Source of the DNA: Arthrobacter sp. S39
Lineage (GTDB): Bacteria > Actinomycetota > Actinomycetes > Actinomycetales > Micrococcaceae
DNA length: 64,000 nt
Assembly: GCF_004320525.1 (NCBI RefSeq)
Contig: NZ_SIHX01000015.1
Location: 1 to 64,000 of the forward strand
Direction: 5' to 3'
Shown here: positions 33,304-42,092 of the stretch, piece after piece
How the letters are laid out: the number at the start of each line of letters is the position of its first letter
How positions within the stretch are numbered: position 1 is the first letter of the stretch
Position numbers and translations under genes: made by a program
The notes under the pieces: model-generated
What the model was told of the DNA's origin: nothing
The model's input: only the letters and a program-made list of their open reading frames with translations
The model's database searches: none

Positions 33304-35075
33304 CTGATGGGGCCGTCGACCATGTCCAGGCGGATGGCCATGTACTGCCGTGCCGGAAGTTCAACGCGGAAGATTCCGCTCCGCTGGCCGTCCAGGCGCT
33401 CGACGGTCATGTTCCAGGTGTCGATGACGTCCACTGTGCACGCCTTGCCCGGCGGCAGGAAGATGGTCCGGTAGCTGGGCCGGTTGAACCCGAAGTAGAT
33501 CAGCTCCTGGACGCCGGGCACCCCTCCTCGCGGGGCATCCCAGTCTCCAGGCAGCGGGTCCAGCACGCCGCCCGGAGCCTGCCGCAGGATCTCCGCCAGG
33601 AACCCGATGCGGGCGGGGCTGTCGCCCACCAGGCTTCCGCCTTTGGACCACCAGAGTTCCTCGGCTTCGTTGAGGTAGGTCTCGCCGTGCCCCACGTAGC
33701 CGCCACGGACGGCGCCTTCCCAGAAGCGGCGCACCATTTCTTCGCCGGTGATGTTGCCCCAGCCCTGGTCGATGTCCCCCTCGTAGGCGCACTCGTCTAT
33801 CACCACCGGCTTGCCCCAGGCTTCCCGCCAGGCGTCGGTGTTTTCAGCAGTGCGGTAGACATCGATCCGCTGGACGCTCGCGTGCGTGATCCATGGCCTG
33901 TTGTAGTCGTAGAAACCGAAGCAGTTGTGGATGGACAGCAAGTGGCCGGACGGATCGTTGGCCGTGACGACCCCGGCGATGCGCTCCCAGTCTTCAACCG
34001 ACTTGGCACGCAGGAGGTCGTACTCGTTGGCAACCGACCACCACACATTCCGGTAGGCGGAGAGCCGGCGCACCAGGTAGGAGACGAACAGGTCGTCCGC
34101 AGCGGCACCCATGTCCGAAAATCCCCACCGGTCATAGGCGTGGAACAGGATCAGGTCCGCTTCGATGCCCAGCTCTGCCAGCTGACCGATCCGAAGCTCG
34201 AGCTGGCGGAAGAATTCGGGGTTGAACCGGGTGAAATCCCAGTCATCCCCGGAGCGCTCGAAGGCAAACAGGTCCGGTTCGTTCGTGTTGAAGAGATATG
34301 ACTTGGGAAAGACGCACATCCGGATCTTATTGAAAGGGGACCCGGCCAAGGCCTCCAGGGTGCGCTCCTGGACGGACTGCGGCTGGTGCGTCCAGGCGTA
34401 GGCAGTGGTGCCGATGGGGCTGTAGCGTGTGCCATCGGCGTGCGCAAAATGAAAACGGTCGGCAACGCGTACAGGCCCATGGTTGACCGGAGTCGGGGCG
34501 GAACAACGGAACGCCCCCTTGAGCCCGTCCAGGGAACGCGCATTCGAGCGGGTCGTGAACGTCCATTCCCCTTGCCGGTCGGGCATGAACCGGACTTTGT
34601 AGGTACCGCCGCCGTCGTAGAAACCGCCAACCGGCTGTTCTGCCCGCCCGTCGGCATCGGCGTGGACAAAGACCGCTGTGAGCTCAACATCGGTGAACGG
34701 GTTCCCCAGTGCAGGACCGTCCATGGTGACCTCGAGAATGTCCCAGCATCCGACGTCGACGGCGTGACTTAAGGCGGCGGAACCCCGCGCCACGGATTCG
34801 GGCTCATAGTCGTTGGCGGGCGCCGCGTGGCGCGTTTGCGGCATCTGGCGGTGGTCCTCCCGGGGAAGGGCGCCCAGCAGTTGCCAGAGTTTCGCCAGCT
34901 CATTTTCGTTACTGCTCAGGGTGGCGTTCATTCCGAGGACCTGGCCCACCGGCAGGTCCTTCAGCTGGGGCAGCATTGGCGAATTGACGATGCCTGGGAG
35001 GTAATTCTGCACCACGGCCCGGGCTGCCCGGTTTGCGAGTACTTCGTGGAGGGGACTGTCCGGGTTCAGCGTCAT
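33300..35075 (-). CDS. DUF5060/DUF5605-type glycoside hydrolase
   Basis: This 591-residue protein has an N-terminal DUF5060 beta-sandwich (WDILEVTMDGPALGNPF, GGGTYKVRFMPDRQGEWTF), a TIM-barrel catalytic domain with predicted acid/base Glu351 (WWSVANEYD) and nucleophile Glu428 (VVIDECAYEG), and a small C-terminal DUF5605-like beta domain. This architecture occurs in putative intracellular glycosidases. There is no signal peptide. It lies at the edge of the sulfatase cluster and may remove a second sugar type, but its substrate is unknown. Confidence 0.8.
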   Translation of the reverse strand: MTLNPDSPLHEVLANRAARAVVQNYLPGIVNSPMLPQLKDLPVGQVLGMNATLSSNENELAKLWQLLGALPREDHRQMPQTRHAAPANDYEPESVARGSAALSHAVDVGCWDILEVTMDGPALGNPFTDVELTAVFVHADADGRAEQPVGGFYDGGGTYKVRFMPDRQGEWTFTTRSNARSLDGLKGAFRCSAPTPVNHGPVRVADRFHFAHADGTRYSPIGTTAYAWTHQPQSVQERTLEALAGSPFNKIRMCVFPKSYLFNTNEPDLFAFERSGDDWDFTRFNPEFFRQLELRIGQLAELGIEADLILFHAYDRWGFSDMGAAADDLFVSYLVRRLSAYRNVWWSVANEYDLLRAKSVEDWERIAGVVTANDPSGHLLSIHNCFGFYDYNRPWITHASVQRIDVYRTAENTDAWREAWGKPVVIDECAYEGDIDQGWGNITGEEMVRRFWEGAVRGGYVGHGETYLNEAEELWWSKGGSLVGDSPARIGFLAEILRQAPGGVLDPLPGDWDAPRGGVPGVQELIYFGFNRPSYRTIFLPPGKACTVDVIDTWNMTVERLDGQRSGIFRVELPARQYMAIRLDMVDGPIS

Positions 35076-35123
35076 TGGTAAGTTCCTCGGGATCGAAAGG
35101 CGGCATCGGCCGCGTCTGACATC

Positions 35124-35152
35124 ACCCTAAGGGCCGCACCTAAATTGGTCAA
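35124..35152 (-). promoter_or_regulatory. Predicted promoter of DUF5060 glycoside hydrolase
   Basis: TTGACC (35152-35147) and TAGGGT (35129-35124) on the minus strand are 17 bp apart, about 50 bp upstream of the start at 35075. The -35 is good and the -10 is weak. Confidence 0.4.
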
Positions 35153-35748
35153 CCGGTCGATGTGTTGGCCCGTTAGCCTGCGGGCATTGCTGCTGGCGCT
35201 CCCGGAGGTGATGCTGGCATCCCACCTCATAGGCCTCCCGCAGCCAGCCCGCCAGCTCTTCGTCGACATCGGCAGGTCCGGTGAGGCGGACGGTATGGAT
35301 GTGCGTGTAGGGCGTTAGCGTTTCAACCTTCCGGAACCGTGGAGATTCGATCCCGCGCGTGAGCGAAACGAACCAGTTCGCGCCGCTCCGCAGCCGGCAG
35401 TCGGCGCCATTGTTCAGCGGCGCCCGCTTCATGGTGGAGCGCCAATGCTAGGTCGCCCGGCGGAGTGACCTGCCCGGCAGGTTCCGGCTGGACATCAACA
35501 ACTACGGAGTCGCCGGCGCTCAGGCCTGTTGCCGCACGCAGGCCCCCGGAGAGATACAGGACATGCCCGGCCGGCCTGACCGGCATCAGGGTTGCGTTGA
35601 AGTCCGCTCCCTCAAGGCGCCCGGCGACCCTGATGCGGCCCCTGTCCGCAAAGGGCACCAACTCAATCCTTGCCGCATCCGGGATGTCGAGGAAATGATT
35701 GCGCCCTCGCACACGCACTACGCCCGCCGAAGCGGACCATGCGGCCAT
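35127..35748 (-). pseudogene. Frameshifted DUF1905/DUF5655-like remnant
   Basis: A frame from 35748 to 35323 encodes a DUF1905-like domain (AGRLEGADFNATLMPV, HVLYLSGGLRAATGL) ending in a truncated YdeI-like tail (WRRLPAAERRELVRF). At that point another frame (35432-35127) carries FVSLTRGIESPRFRKVETL and DEELAGWLREAYEVG, which resembles the C-terminus of DUF5655-type proteins. The two halves overlap in different frames and neither alone looks complete. I read this as a fusion or deletion followed by a frameshift. Two short real genes that overlap is less likely. Confidence 0.5.
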
Positions 35749-35790
35749 TATTTCGCCGCATCAGCAGCCCTGCAAGGACCGGGGAACCTC

Positions 35791-36204
35791 CTAGTGCGAC
35801 CTCGCCATGGCGAGCCGGTTAAGGGCCAACGCGCCAACCAGGAGCCCGAAGTCCCGGAGGGCAACGTCATAGAAGCTGCCAAGGATGAGGAGGTTGACGA
35901 TGATCCCCAGCAGCCAGACGGCCACAATCAGGGACCCGATGCGCGGGCGGACCGCCACGAGGATGCCTGCGATGATCTCGACCACGCCGACCACGTACAT
36001 GATGGTCTGCGCGGGAAGCGGCACCAGGCTCGTTGCCACCGGTGCCAGGTAGACGGTCCAGTCGGCAAGAATGTTAGTGAACTTGTCCAGCCCGAAAAGT
36101 ATGGGGGCAACGGTGAAGACGGTGCGAAGCAGGACGAATGCCTGGCGGTCCGGCTCTGCAGCCTGGGATCGGCCGTTCGACCTCTCCGCAACGGTGGCTT
36201 TCAT
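35791..36204 (-). CDS. DoxX-like small membrane protein
   Basis: This 137-residue protein has four hydrophobic segments and resembles the DoxX/DoxD family: VFTVAPILFGLDKFTNILADW at the first helix, then IMYVVGVVEIIAGILVAV and WLLGIIVNLLILG. Members are linked to thiol redox or oxidative stress in actinobacteria, but the role here is unknown. An AAGGAGATCACC precedes the ATG. It is divergent from a SufR-like regulator and shares an 87-bp control region with inverted repeats, so it is probably that regulator's target. Confidence 0.75.
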   Translation of the reverse strand: MKATVAERSNGRSQAAEPDRQAFVLLRTVFTVAPILFGLDKFTNILADWTVYLAPVATSLVPLPAQTIMYVVGVVEIIAGILVAVRPRIGSLIVAVWLLGIIVNLLILGSFYDVALRDFGLLVGALALNRLAMARSH

Positions 36205-36231
36205 GGTGATCTCCTTCTAAAAGTAGGTAGC

Positions 36232-36269
36232 ATCATTTTAGAACCGCTAGGATGATAAATCAACGGTTC
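36232..36269. promoter_or_regulatory. DoxX promoter with overlapping inverted repeats
   Basis: On the minus strand TTGATT (36263-36258) and TAAAAT (36240-36235) are spaced 17 bp. The imperfect inverted repeat ATCATTTTAG-N5-CTAGGATGAT (36232-36256, 8 of 10 pairs) covers the -10 and spacer. A second pair, AGAACCG (36240-36246) and CGGTTCT (36264-36270), flanks it. The arrangement is typical of a repressor operator shared with the divergent regulator gene. Confidence 0.6.
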
Positions 36270-36291
36270 TTGTTTTTAGAGAGGGGCATCC

Positions 36292-37089
36292 ATGCGCAGG
36301 CTTCCGTGGCCCGGCCGGCTGGCCGCCGTCGCATCCCTGGGGGATGAAAAGCGCCGGCAGCTCTTTGAAGTTGTGTCGTCGTCGGAAGCGGCTGTGGGCC
36401 GTGACGAGGCGGCACTGGCCGTGGACCTGCCCAGAAGCACGGCGTCGTTCCACCTTGACCGGCTGGTAAAGGACGGTCTTCTGTCGGTTGAGTTCCACAA
36501 ACCCGCGGGCAAAGCCGGTCCGGGATCGGGACGCCCCGCCAAGATGTACAGGACCGCGGAGTCAGAGGTTGGGGCGTTTGTGCCGGACCGTAACTACGAT
36601 CTCGCCGGGGAGCTGCTGGCTGCTGCCATAGAATCCTCGTCAGCGGGCGGCATGCCCGTGCGTGTTGCACTCCTGGCCACGTCCCGTGAAGCCGGGCGCG
36701 CGGCAGCCGCGGGAAACGGAACGCTGGAAACCTTCCTTGCCGCCGAGGGCTACCAGCCTGAACCGGACGGCTCCGGCGGCCTGACGCTGGTGAACTGCCC
36801 GTTTCACCGGCTGGCCGCTAAGTTTCCGGAGACAGTCTGCACGATGAACGGCGCTTTCCTCCGTGGCGCAGCGTCCGGATGCGGCGATTCCGAGGAACGG
36901 GTGCACGGAAACAACACTCCCGGGCAGTGCTGCGCCAGGATCGCCCCGCCCGTACCGGGAGACTCCGTACCGGGAGACTCCGTACCGGGCGACGCGACAC
37001 CGGGCGACGCGACACCGGGCGACCCTGAACCCGAAGACCCGGGACCCGATGGCCTCAGTCAGCCGCCGGCAGGAACTGCCCGTTCCTGA
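36292..37089 (+). CDS. ArsR/SufR-like winged-helix regulator with Cys-rich domain
   Basis: This 265-residue regulator has an N-terminal winged helix (DEKRRQLFEVVSSSEAAVGR, AVDLPRSTASFHLDRLVKDGLL). A downstream domain has LVNCPFHRLA, ETVCTMN, SGCGDS and GQCCARI, a Cys spacing like the Fe-S binding SufR group. It may sense redox state or iron-sulfur status. A GAGGGG precedes the ATG. The C-terminus ends in a Pro-Gly-Asp repeat from 15-bp tandem units at 36952-37026. It is divergent from the DoxX-like gene and converges with the RNA-ligase-like gene (35-bp overlap). Confidence 0.78.
   Translation: MRRLPWPGRLAAVASLGDEKRRQLFEVVSSSEAAVGRDEAALAVDLPRSTASFHLDRLVKDGLLSVEFHKPAGKAGPGSGRPAKMYRTAESEVGAFVPDRNYDLAGELLAAAIESSSAGGMPVRVALLATSREAGRAAAAGNGTLETFLAAEGYQPEPDGSGGLTLVNCPFHRLAAKFPETVCTMNGAFLRGAASGCGDSEERVHGNNTPGQCCARIAPPVPGDSVPGDSVPGDATPGDATPGDPEPEDPGPDGLSQPPAGTARS
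36952..37026. repeat. Five tandem 15-bp coding repeats (Pro-Gly-Asp tail)
   Basis: Five 15-bp units start at 36952, 36967, 36982, 36997 and 37012. The first two are identical (GTACCGGGAGACTCC) and the rest differ by a few bases. They encode VPGDS/VPGDA/TPGDA repeats in the tail of the SufR-like regulator and would allow length variation without frameshift. Confidence 0.85.
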
Positions 37090-37636
37090 TCCGCGATGCA
37101 CCGAAGGTGACCGTGACCGGCGGAATGCTGACGGGCTCGCGGGACCGTGACCTTGGCCGGCCCACGGCAACGTGCGGAACCCAGTGCGGGTACCTGAACC
37201 CAAGAGCCTGCGAACCGAGGATGAAGTCGTCCACGTTGTCCACGAGCAACCGGTCCAGCAGCCCGCGCAGCCCCTCCACCAGGGAGACCTGGTAGTCATG
37301 CACCTGCTGTGGCACATCCACTTCCAGTCCTGAGATTCCCCCACCGCCGAGCACAATGAGTCTTTCCGCCGTTCCGGGAAAGCCGTCCAGAACGGGCAGC
37401 GCCTGCAGCCACCGGACCGTCTCCCGGGTCGCAACAGCTGCAGGGGTGATGCCCTTGGTCCATTCGGTGACGTCGCGGGAGAAGTCTGCCAGGATGCCGA
37501 TGTGCAGCAGTGTCAGATGCAGCCCGTTCGGCCGGCGCAGGGCGTCGACGTGCTGCCCCAGCTCTTCGTAGTCCGCCGGCCCTGCCCCCACGCCCAGCAC
37601 GGGAACCTCCACCGTAATGCGCGGAACCGCCTGCAT
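37055..37636 (-). CDS. 2'-5' RNA ligase superfamily protein
   Basis: This 193-residue protein has the two-histidine pattern of the 2H phosphoesterase/2'-5' RNA ligase superfamily: His40-Leu-Thr42 in GLHLTLLHIG and His155 in WVPHVAVGRP. Members hydrolyse or ligate 2'-5' or cyclic phosphodiester bonds in RNA or nucleotides; the substrate here is unknown. The ATG at 37636 has a perfect AGGAGG upstream, so longer readings are rejected. It ends inside the convergent SufR-like gene. Confidence 0.82.
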   Translation of the reverse strand: MQAVPRITVEVPVLGVGAGPADYEELGQHVDALRRPNGLHLTLLHIGILADFSRDVTEWTKGITPAAVATRETVRWLQALPVLDGFPGTAERLIVLGGGGISGLEVDVPQQVHDYQVSLVEGLRGLLDRLLVDNVDDFILGSQALGFRYPHWVPHVAVGRPRSRSREPVSIPPVTVTFGASRIRNGQFLPAAD

Positions 37637-37794
37637 CCGGACCTCCTTCCACCTGCACGGACAGTTGGGCTTTGCTGCAATTGTCCTCCAGCCCATGAAT
37701 AGGCGGCGGTGCTCTTGCCGTTCCGCCCGCCAGGGTGTCGAATCGAGTAACACGTTCGGCCCGGGTGGCATGGCAAAGACGCCAGGAGGTTCCA

Positions 37795-39966
37795 ATGTCG
37801 GTAAAAGGCACGAAGGACGCAGCGAGGACGCCCGGCCGCGGCGGACCGGAGGCACGACGGTCGGACGCTTCCGCCGGAAGCCCTGCCCAGGGTCCGGCGC
37901 AGGTCCGGAACGTGGCGCTGGTGGGCCACTCCGGCGCCGGCAAGACCATGCTCATCGAGGCGCTGCTCGCCGCGAACGGCATGATTACCCGCAAGGGCTC
38001 CATCGCGGACGGGACGACGGTCAGCGACTCCGATCCCTCCGCCGTCCACCAGCAGCGCTCGGTCACCCTGTCAGTGGTCCCGTTGCTCCTCGGAGACACC
38101 AAGGTCAACCTCCTGGACACACCGGGATATCCGGACTTCATCGGCGAGCTCCGCGCAGGGCTGCGGGCCGCGGACTCCGTCCTGTTTGTTGTGTCGGCAG
38201 TCGACGGCGTCGATGCGACCACCACCGCCCTGTGGGGCGAGTGCGAACATCTGGGGCTGCCCCGTGCCGTGGCCATCACCCGTCTGGACCACCCGCGTGC
38301 GGATTACGACGGCGTCCTTGCCGCCTGCCGTGCGGCGTTCGGGGATTCGGTGCTGCCGCTCTACGTCCCGGTCCGGTCCGGCGGTGACGTCACCGGCCTG
38401 CTGGGACTGCTGTCGGGAACAGTCACCGAGTACGCGCCGGGGGAGGTGCGCCCCGCCCCGCGCGCAGGCACGGCAAGCGAGCTTGGCGAATCAGAACCTG
38501 CCCGTGCCGAACTCATCGAGGGGATCATCGCCGAAAGCGAAGACGAGACGCTGATGGACCGCTACCTGGGCGGTGAGGACATCGATACCGCCGTGCTGGT
38601 GGAGGACCTGGAAACCGCCGTCGCCCGCGGGTCCTTCTTCCCGGTCCTGTCGACGTCGGCCGTCACCGGGGTGGGAGCCGCCGAACTCTTGGAGGTCCTC
38701 ACGAAGGCCTTCCCGTCGCCCCTCGAGCGCGGCCTGCCCGACGTCACCGACCTTGCCGGCACTGCGCTGGGTGCCTTGGCGTGTGACCCGGCGGGGCCTC
38801 TGGCGGCGGAGGTTGTACGGACCAGCATTGATCCTTTCCTGGGCCGCGTCTGCCTGGTCAGGGTCTTCTCCGGGGAGCTGCGGGCGGACACGCCGGTGCA
38901 CGTGGCCGGCCACGGACTGGCAGACCGCGGGCACCAGGACCACGACACCGACGAACGCGTTACCCACCTCTATTCCCCGCTGGGTGCCAACCTGCGTCCG
39001 GTCTCCAGCTGCGTCGCAGGGGACATCTGTGCGGTGGCCAAGCTCGGAAGTGCCGAGACCGGGGATACGATCTCCGGCCGCGAGCAGCCCCTGCTCCTGG
39101 CCACCTGGGAGATCCCCGAGCCGCTGATGCCAGTGGCAATCGAGGCCGACTCCCACAGCGACGAGGATGTCCTGGCACGCAGCCTCGGAAAGGTGGCCGC
39201 CGGTGATCCCACCCTGAGGGTGGAACGAAACGCCGAGACCCACCAGCAGATCCTGTGGTGCATGGGGGAGGCCCATGCCGAGGTGGTGCTGGACCGGCTG
39301 CGTGACCAGGGCGTCAAGCTGCACACCGTCAGTGTGGTTACGCCCCTCCGCGAGACCTTTGCGGCCCCGTCCGCCGGCCACGGGCGGCACGTCAAACAGT
39401 CCGGCGGCCACGGGCAGTACGCGATCTGCGACATTGAAGTGGAACCCCTCAGCCGGGGCGGCGGCTTCGAATTCGTGGACAGGACGGTGGGCGGGGTGAT
39501 CCCCGGAACGTTCATCTCTTCCGTCGAAAAGGGAGTCCGGGCACAGATGCAGAAGGGAGTCTCCGCCGGATTCCCGGTGGTGGACCTGCGGGTGACCCTG
39601 GTGGGCGGAAAAGCGCACAGCGTGGACTCCTCGGATGCGGCGTTCCAGGCTGCCGGGGCCCTGGCGCTGCGGGAGGCGGCGGCAGCGGGACGCATCCAGC
39701 TGCTCGAACCTGTTTCCTCAGTCATCATCAGCGTGTCAGATGAGCATGTGGGCGCCGTGATGAGTGACCTTTCCGGCCGCCGCGGTCGGCTGACCGGGAC
39801 CACGTCATCCGGCTCGGATCTGACCGAAATCAGCGCTGAGGTCCCGGACCAGGAACTCCTGAAGTACGCCGTGGAGCTGCGGGCCCTGACCGCCGGCACG
39901 GGACGCTTCCGCCGCCGCTACCTGAGGCACGATCCGGTACCAGGCAACACGGCCTCTGGCGCCTGA
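37795..39966 (+). CDS. EF-G2-type translational GTPase paralogue
   Basis: This 723-residue protein is an elongation-factor-G-like protein of the actinobacterial EF-G2 group. It has a P-loop GHSGAGKT at 44-51, switch motif LLDTPGYPDF, and domains III-V (ERNAETHQQILWCMGEAHAEV; SGGHGQYAICDIEVEP). The guanine-specificity motif NKxD of EF-G is replaced by TRLD (ITRLDHPRADYD). A 35-residue low-complexity N-terminus precedes domain I. AGGAGG lies before the ATG. It is unlikely to replace the canonical factor; its role is uncertain. Confidence 0.88.
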   Translation: MSVKGTKDAARTPGRGGPEARRSDASAGSPAQGPAQVRNVALVGHSGAGKTMLIEALLAANGMITRKGSIADGTTVSDSDPSAVHQQRSVTLSVVPLLLGDTKVNLLDTPGYPDFIGELRAGLRAADSVLFVVSAVDGVDATTTALWGECEHLGLPRAVAITRLDHPRADYDGVLAACRAAFGDSVLPLYVPVRSGGDVTGLLGLLSGTVTEYAPGEVRPAPRAGTASELGESEPARAELIEGIIAESEDETLMDRYLGGEDIDTAVLVEDLETAVARGSFFPVLSTSAVTGVGAAELLEVLTKAFPSPLERGLPDVTDLAGTALGALACDPAGPLAAEVVRTSIDPFLGRVCLVRVFSGELRADTPVHVAGHGLADRGHQDHDTDERVTHLYSPLGANLRPVSSCVAGDICAVAKLGSAETGDTISGREQPLLLATWEIPEPLMPVAIEADSHSDEDVLARSLGKVAAGDPTLRVERNAETHQQILWCMGEAHAEVVLDRLRDQGVKLHTVSVVTPLRETFAAPSAGHGRHVKQSGGHGQYAICDIEVEPLSRGGGFEFVDRTVGGVIPGTFISSVEKGVRAQMQKGVSAGFPVVDLRVTLVGGKAHSVDSSDAAFQAAGALALREAAAAGRIQLLEPVSSVIISVSDEHVGAVMSDLSGRRGRLTGTTSSGSDLTEISAEVPDQELLKYAVELRALTAGTGRFRRRYLRHDPVPGNTASGA

Positions 39967-40090
39967 ACTGCGCCTCCGGGAAGCTTCACTGCATGCATGG
40001 CCGCGGCTTTCCAACCACCGTTGAATGTCATGGTGCCGCGGAGTAGGCTGACGCCCACCTCAACCCGCACCACCCTCCCAGGGAGCGACC

Positions 40091-41977
40091 ATGCCAACCT
40101 TACGACGTCGACTGGCTGCCATTACGGCGGTTCTGGCTTTGAGCGTGACGGGCGGGGCGGTGACCAGTCCCGCGCTCGCCGATCCCCGGGAGAACGTCAA
40201 GGTTCCGACGGCGACCGGGTATGGCGGGGCGGTCAGTACAGTCGACCCCGAGGCGTCAGCGGCGGCGATCGAGGTTCTGCGCGACGGAGGCAACGCGGCG
40301 GATGCCGCCGTCGCCGCAGCTGCGACCCTGGGCGTCACCGAGCCGTACAGTGCCGGGATCGGCGGCGGCGGGTACTTCGTGTTCTATGACGCGAGGACCG
40401 GCAAGGTGGGCACCATAGACGGCCGCGAAACGGCCCCGGCAACGATGCCGACCAACGCCTTCATAGATCCCACCACCATCACACCCGCAAATCCGGCAGG
40501 CAGTCCCTACCCCTTTGCGCAGCTTGTCTCAAGCGGCGTCTCTGTAGGTGTCCCGGGGACGCCGGCCACCTGGGTCCGTGCTCTTGAACGATGGGGCACT
40601 CTGGACCTCGGCGAAGCCCTCGAGCCCGCGATCAAGGTCGCAAACCGGGGCTTTGTGGTGGACGAAACGTTCCGCCAGCAGACCCTGGACAACAAGGTCC
40701 GCTTCTCGGCGTTCACACCGACTCGTGAACTGTTCCTGCCCGGCGGCGATGCGCCCGCCGTCGGCAGTATTTTCCAAAACAGAGACCTCGCCAAGACGTA
40801 CCGGCTCCTCGCGAAGGAGGGAACGGATGCCTTCTACGGCGGCCCGCTCGCGGCTGAGATCGCGGGCACCGTCCAGGCCCCGCCGAAGGACCCCACGTGG
40901 GTGGGTCCTGACCCAGTGCCTCCTGCCCCGCGGGTGGTGATTCCAGCTTTTCCGGGCTACTTGACGACGGCGGATCTCGCCGGCTACGAGACGATTGACC
41001 AGGCCCCCACGCACGTGAACTACCGCGGCTACGACGTCTACGGCATGGCACCGTCCAGCAGCGGCGGCACCACAGTAGGCGAGGCCCTGAACATCCTGGA
41101 GCCATTCAACCTTTCCACGATGACCCGGCCCCAGGCCCTGCACTACTACCTTGAGGCGAGTGCGCTGGCCTTCGCTGACCGTGCCAGGTACGTGGGCGAC
41201 CCTGCGTTCGTCGATGTTCCCACCAAGGACCTCACCGATCCGCAGTTCGGAAAGGAACGGGCGTGCGAAATCGATCCGCTGCTGGCCGCGACACCCAAAC
41301 CCGTCCCGGCAGGGGACGTTGCAACGTATGACGGAGCGTGCGACCTTCCGCCCGCTGCCGCCGCCAATGAGTCGGACACCGAAAACATCTCAACCACCAA
41401 CCTGACCGTGGCTGACAGGTGGGGCAACGTGGTGGAGTACACCCTCACGATCGAGCAGACCGGCGGCTCCGGCATGGTGGTGCCAGGCCGCGGGTTCCTG
41501 CTCAACAATGAACTGACGGACTTCTCCTATACGTCCACCAGCCCGACCGAACCTAACCAGATCGAACCCGGCAAGCGTCCGCGCTCGTCGATGTCGCCCA
41601 CCATCATCCTCGATGAAGGCAAGCCCTTCCTGGCGCTCGGTTCCCCCGGCGGGTCGACCATCATCACGACGGTGCTGCAGACCATCCTGAACAGGGTGGA
41701 TTTGGGCATGACCGTTTCCGAGGCTCTTGCGGCGCCTCGTGCGTCCCAGCGGAATACGGCAAGTATCAGCACCGAGCAGGAGTTCATTGACGCCCCGTAC
41801 TTGGACGAGCTGGAGGCTCTAGGACACGTGTTCACGAAAGCTGGTGACGGCCTCACCTCATTGCCGGAAATCGGCGCCGCGACAGCCATCGAGTTCGGCC
41901 CCGAAGGACAAATGACCGCCGCGGCCGAGCCCGTGAGGCGTGGCGGCGGTTCGGCGATGGTGGTCAGTCCGGGCTAA
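40091..41977 (+). CDS. ggt: Gamma-glutamyltransferase, secreted
   Basis: This 628-residue protein is a gamma-glutamyltransferase. It has a Sec signal peptide (MPTLRRRLAAITAVLAL, cleavage near SPALA-DP). The precursor autocleaves before the nucleophile, predicted as Thr435 in NISTTNLTVAD; most homologues have TTH here, and this one has TTN. Substrate-binding motifs GSPGGSTIITTVLQ and AADAAVAAAATLGVTEP are present. It transfers or hydrolyses gamma-glutamyl groups of glutathione-like peptides or poly-gamma-glutamate outside the cell. GGGAG precedes the ATG. It appears monocistronic. Confidence 0.9.
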   Translation: MPTLRRRLAAITAVLALSVTGGAVTSPALADPRENVKVPTATGYGGAVSTVDPEASAAAIEVLRDGGNAADAAVAAAATLGVTEPYSAGIGGGGYFVFYDARTGKVGTIDGRETAPATMPTNAFIDPTTITPANPAGSPYPFAQLVSSGVSVGVPGTPATWVRALERWGTLDLGEALEPAIKVANRGFVVDETFRQQTLDNKVRFSAFTPTRELFLPGGDAPAVGSIFQNRDLAKTYRLLAKEGTDAFYGGPLAAEIAGTVQAPPKDPTWVGPDPVPPAPRVVIPAFPGYLTTADLAGYETIDQAPTHVNYRGYDVYGMAPSSSGGTTVGEALNILEPFNLSTMTRPQALHYYLEASALAFADRARYVGDPAFVDVPTKDLTDPQFGKERACEIDPLLAATPKPVPAGDVATYDGACDLPPAAAANESDTENISTTNLTVADRWGNVVEYTLTIEQTGGSGMVVPGRGFLLNNELTDFSYTSTSPTEPNQIEPGKRPRSSMSPTIILDEGKPFLALGSPGGSTIITTVLQTILNRVDLGMTVSEALAAPRASQRNTASISTEQEFIDAPYLDELEALGHVFTKAGDGLTSLPEIGAATAIEFGPEGQMTAAAEPVRRGGGSAMVVSPG

Positions 41978-42001
41978 GTAAGTCGTGGAAAGGATGGCGT
42001 C

Positions 42002-42033
42002 GTAACGCCACCGTAACGCCGCCTGTCCATACT
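42002..42033 (+). promoter_or_regulatory. SARP-type operator/promoter 1
   Basis: Heptamers GTAACGC at 42002-42008 and GTAACGC at 42013-42019 are exactly 11 bp apart, and the -10-like CATACT begins 8 bp later at 42028. It stands 60 bp before the membrane-protein gene at 42093. The geometry equals published SARP sites: direct heptamers with 4-bp spacing, about 8 bp from the -10. Confidence 0.7.
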
Positions 42034-42092
42034 GGGGGCTCGGGAAGGGCTGGCCGGATTCCCGGTCAGCCATGCGGCGGAAGGCAACCGGA

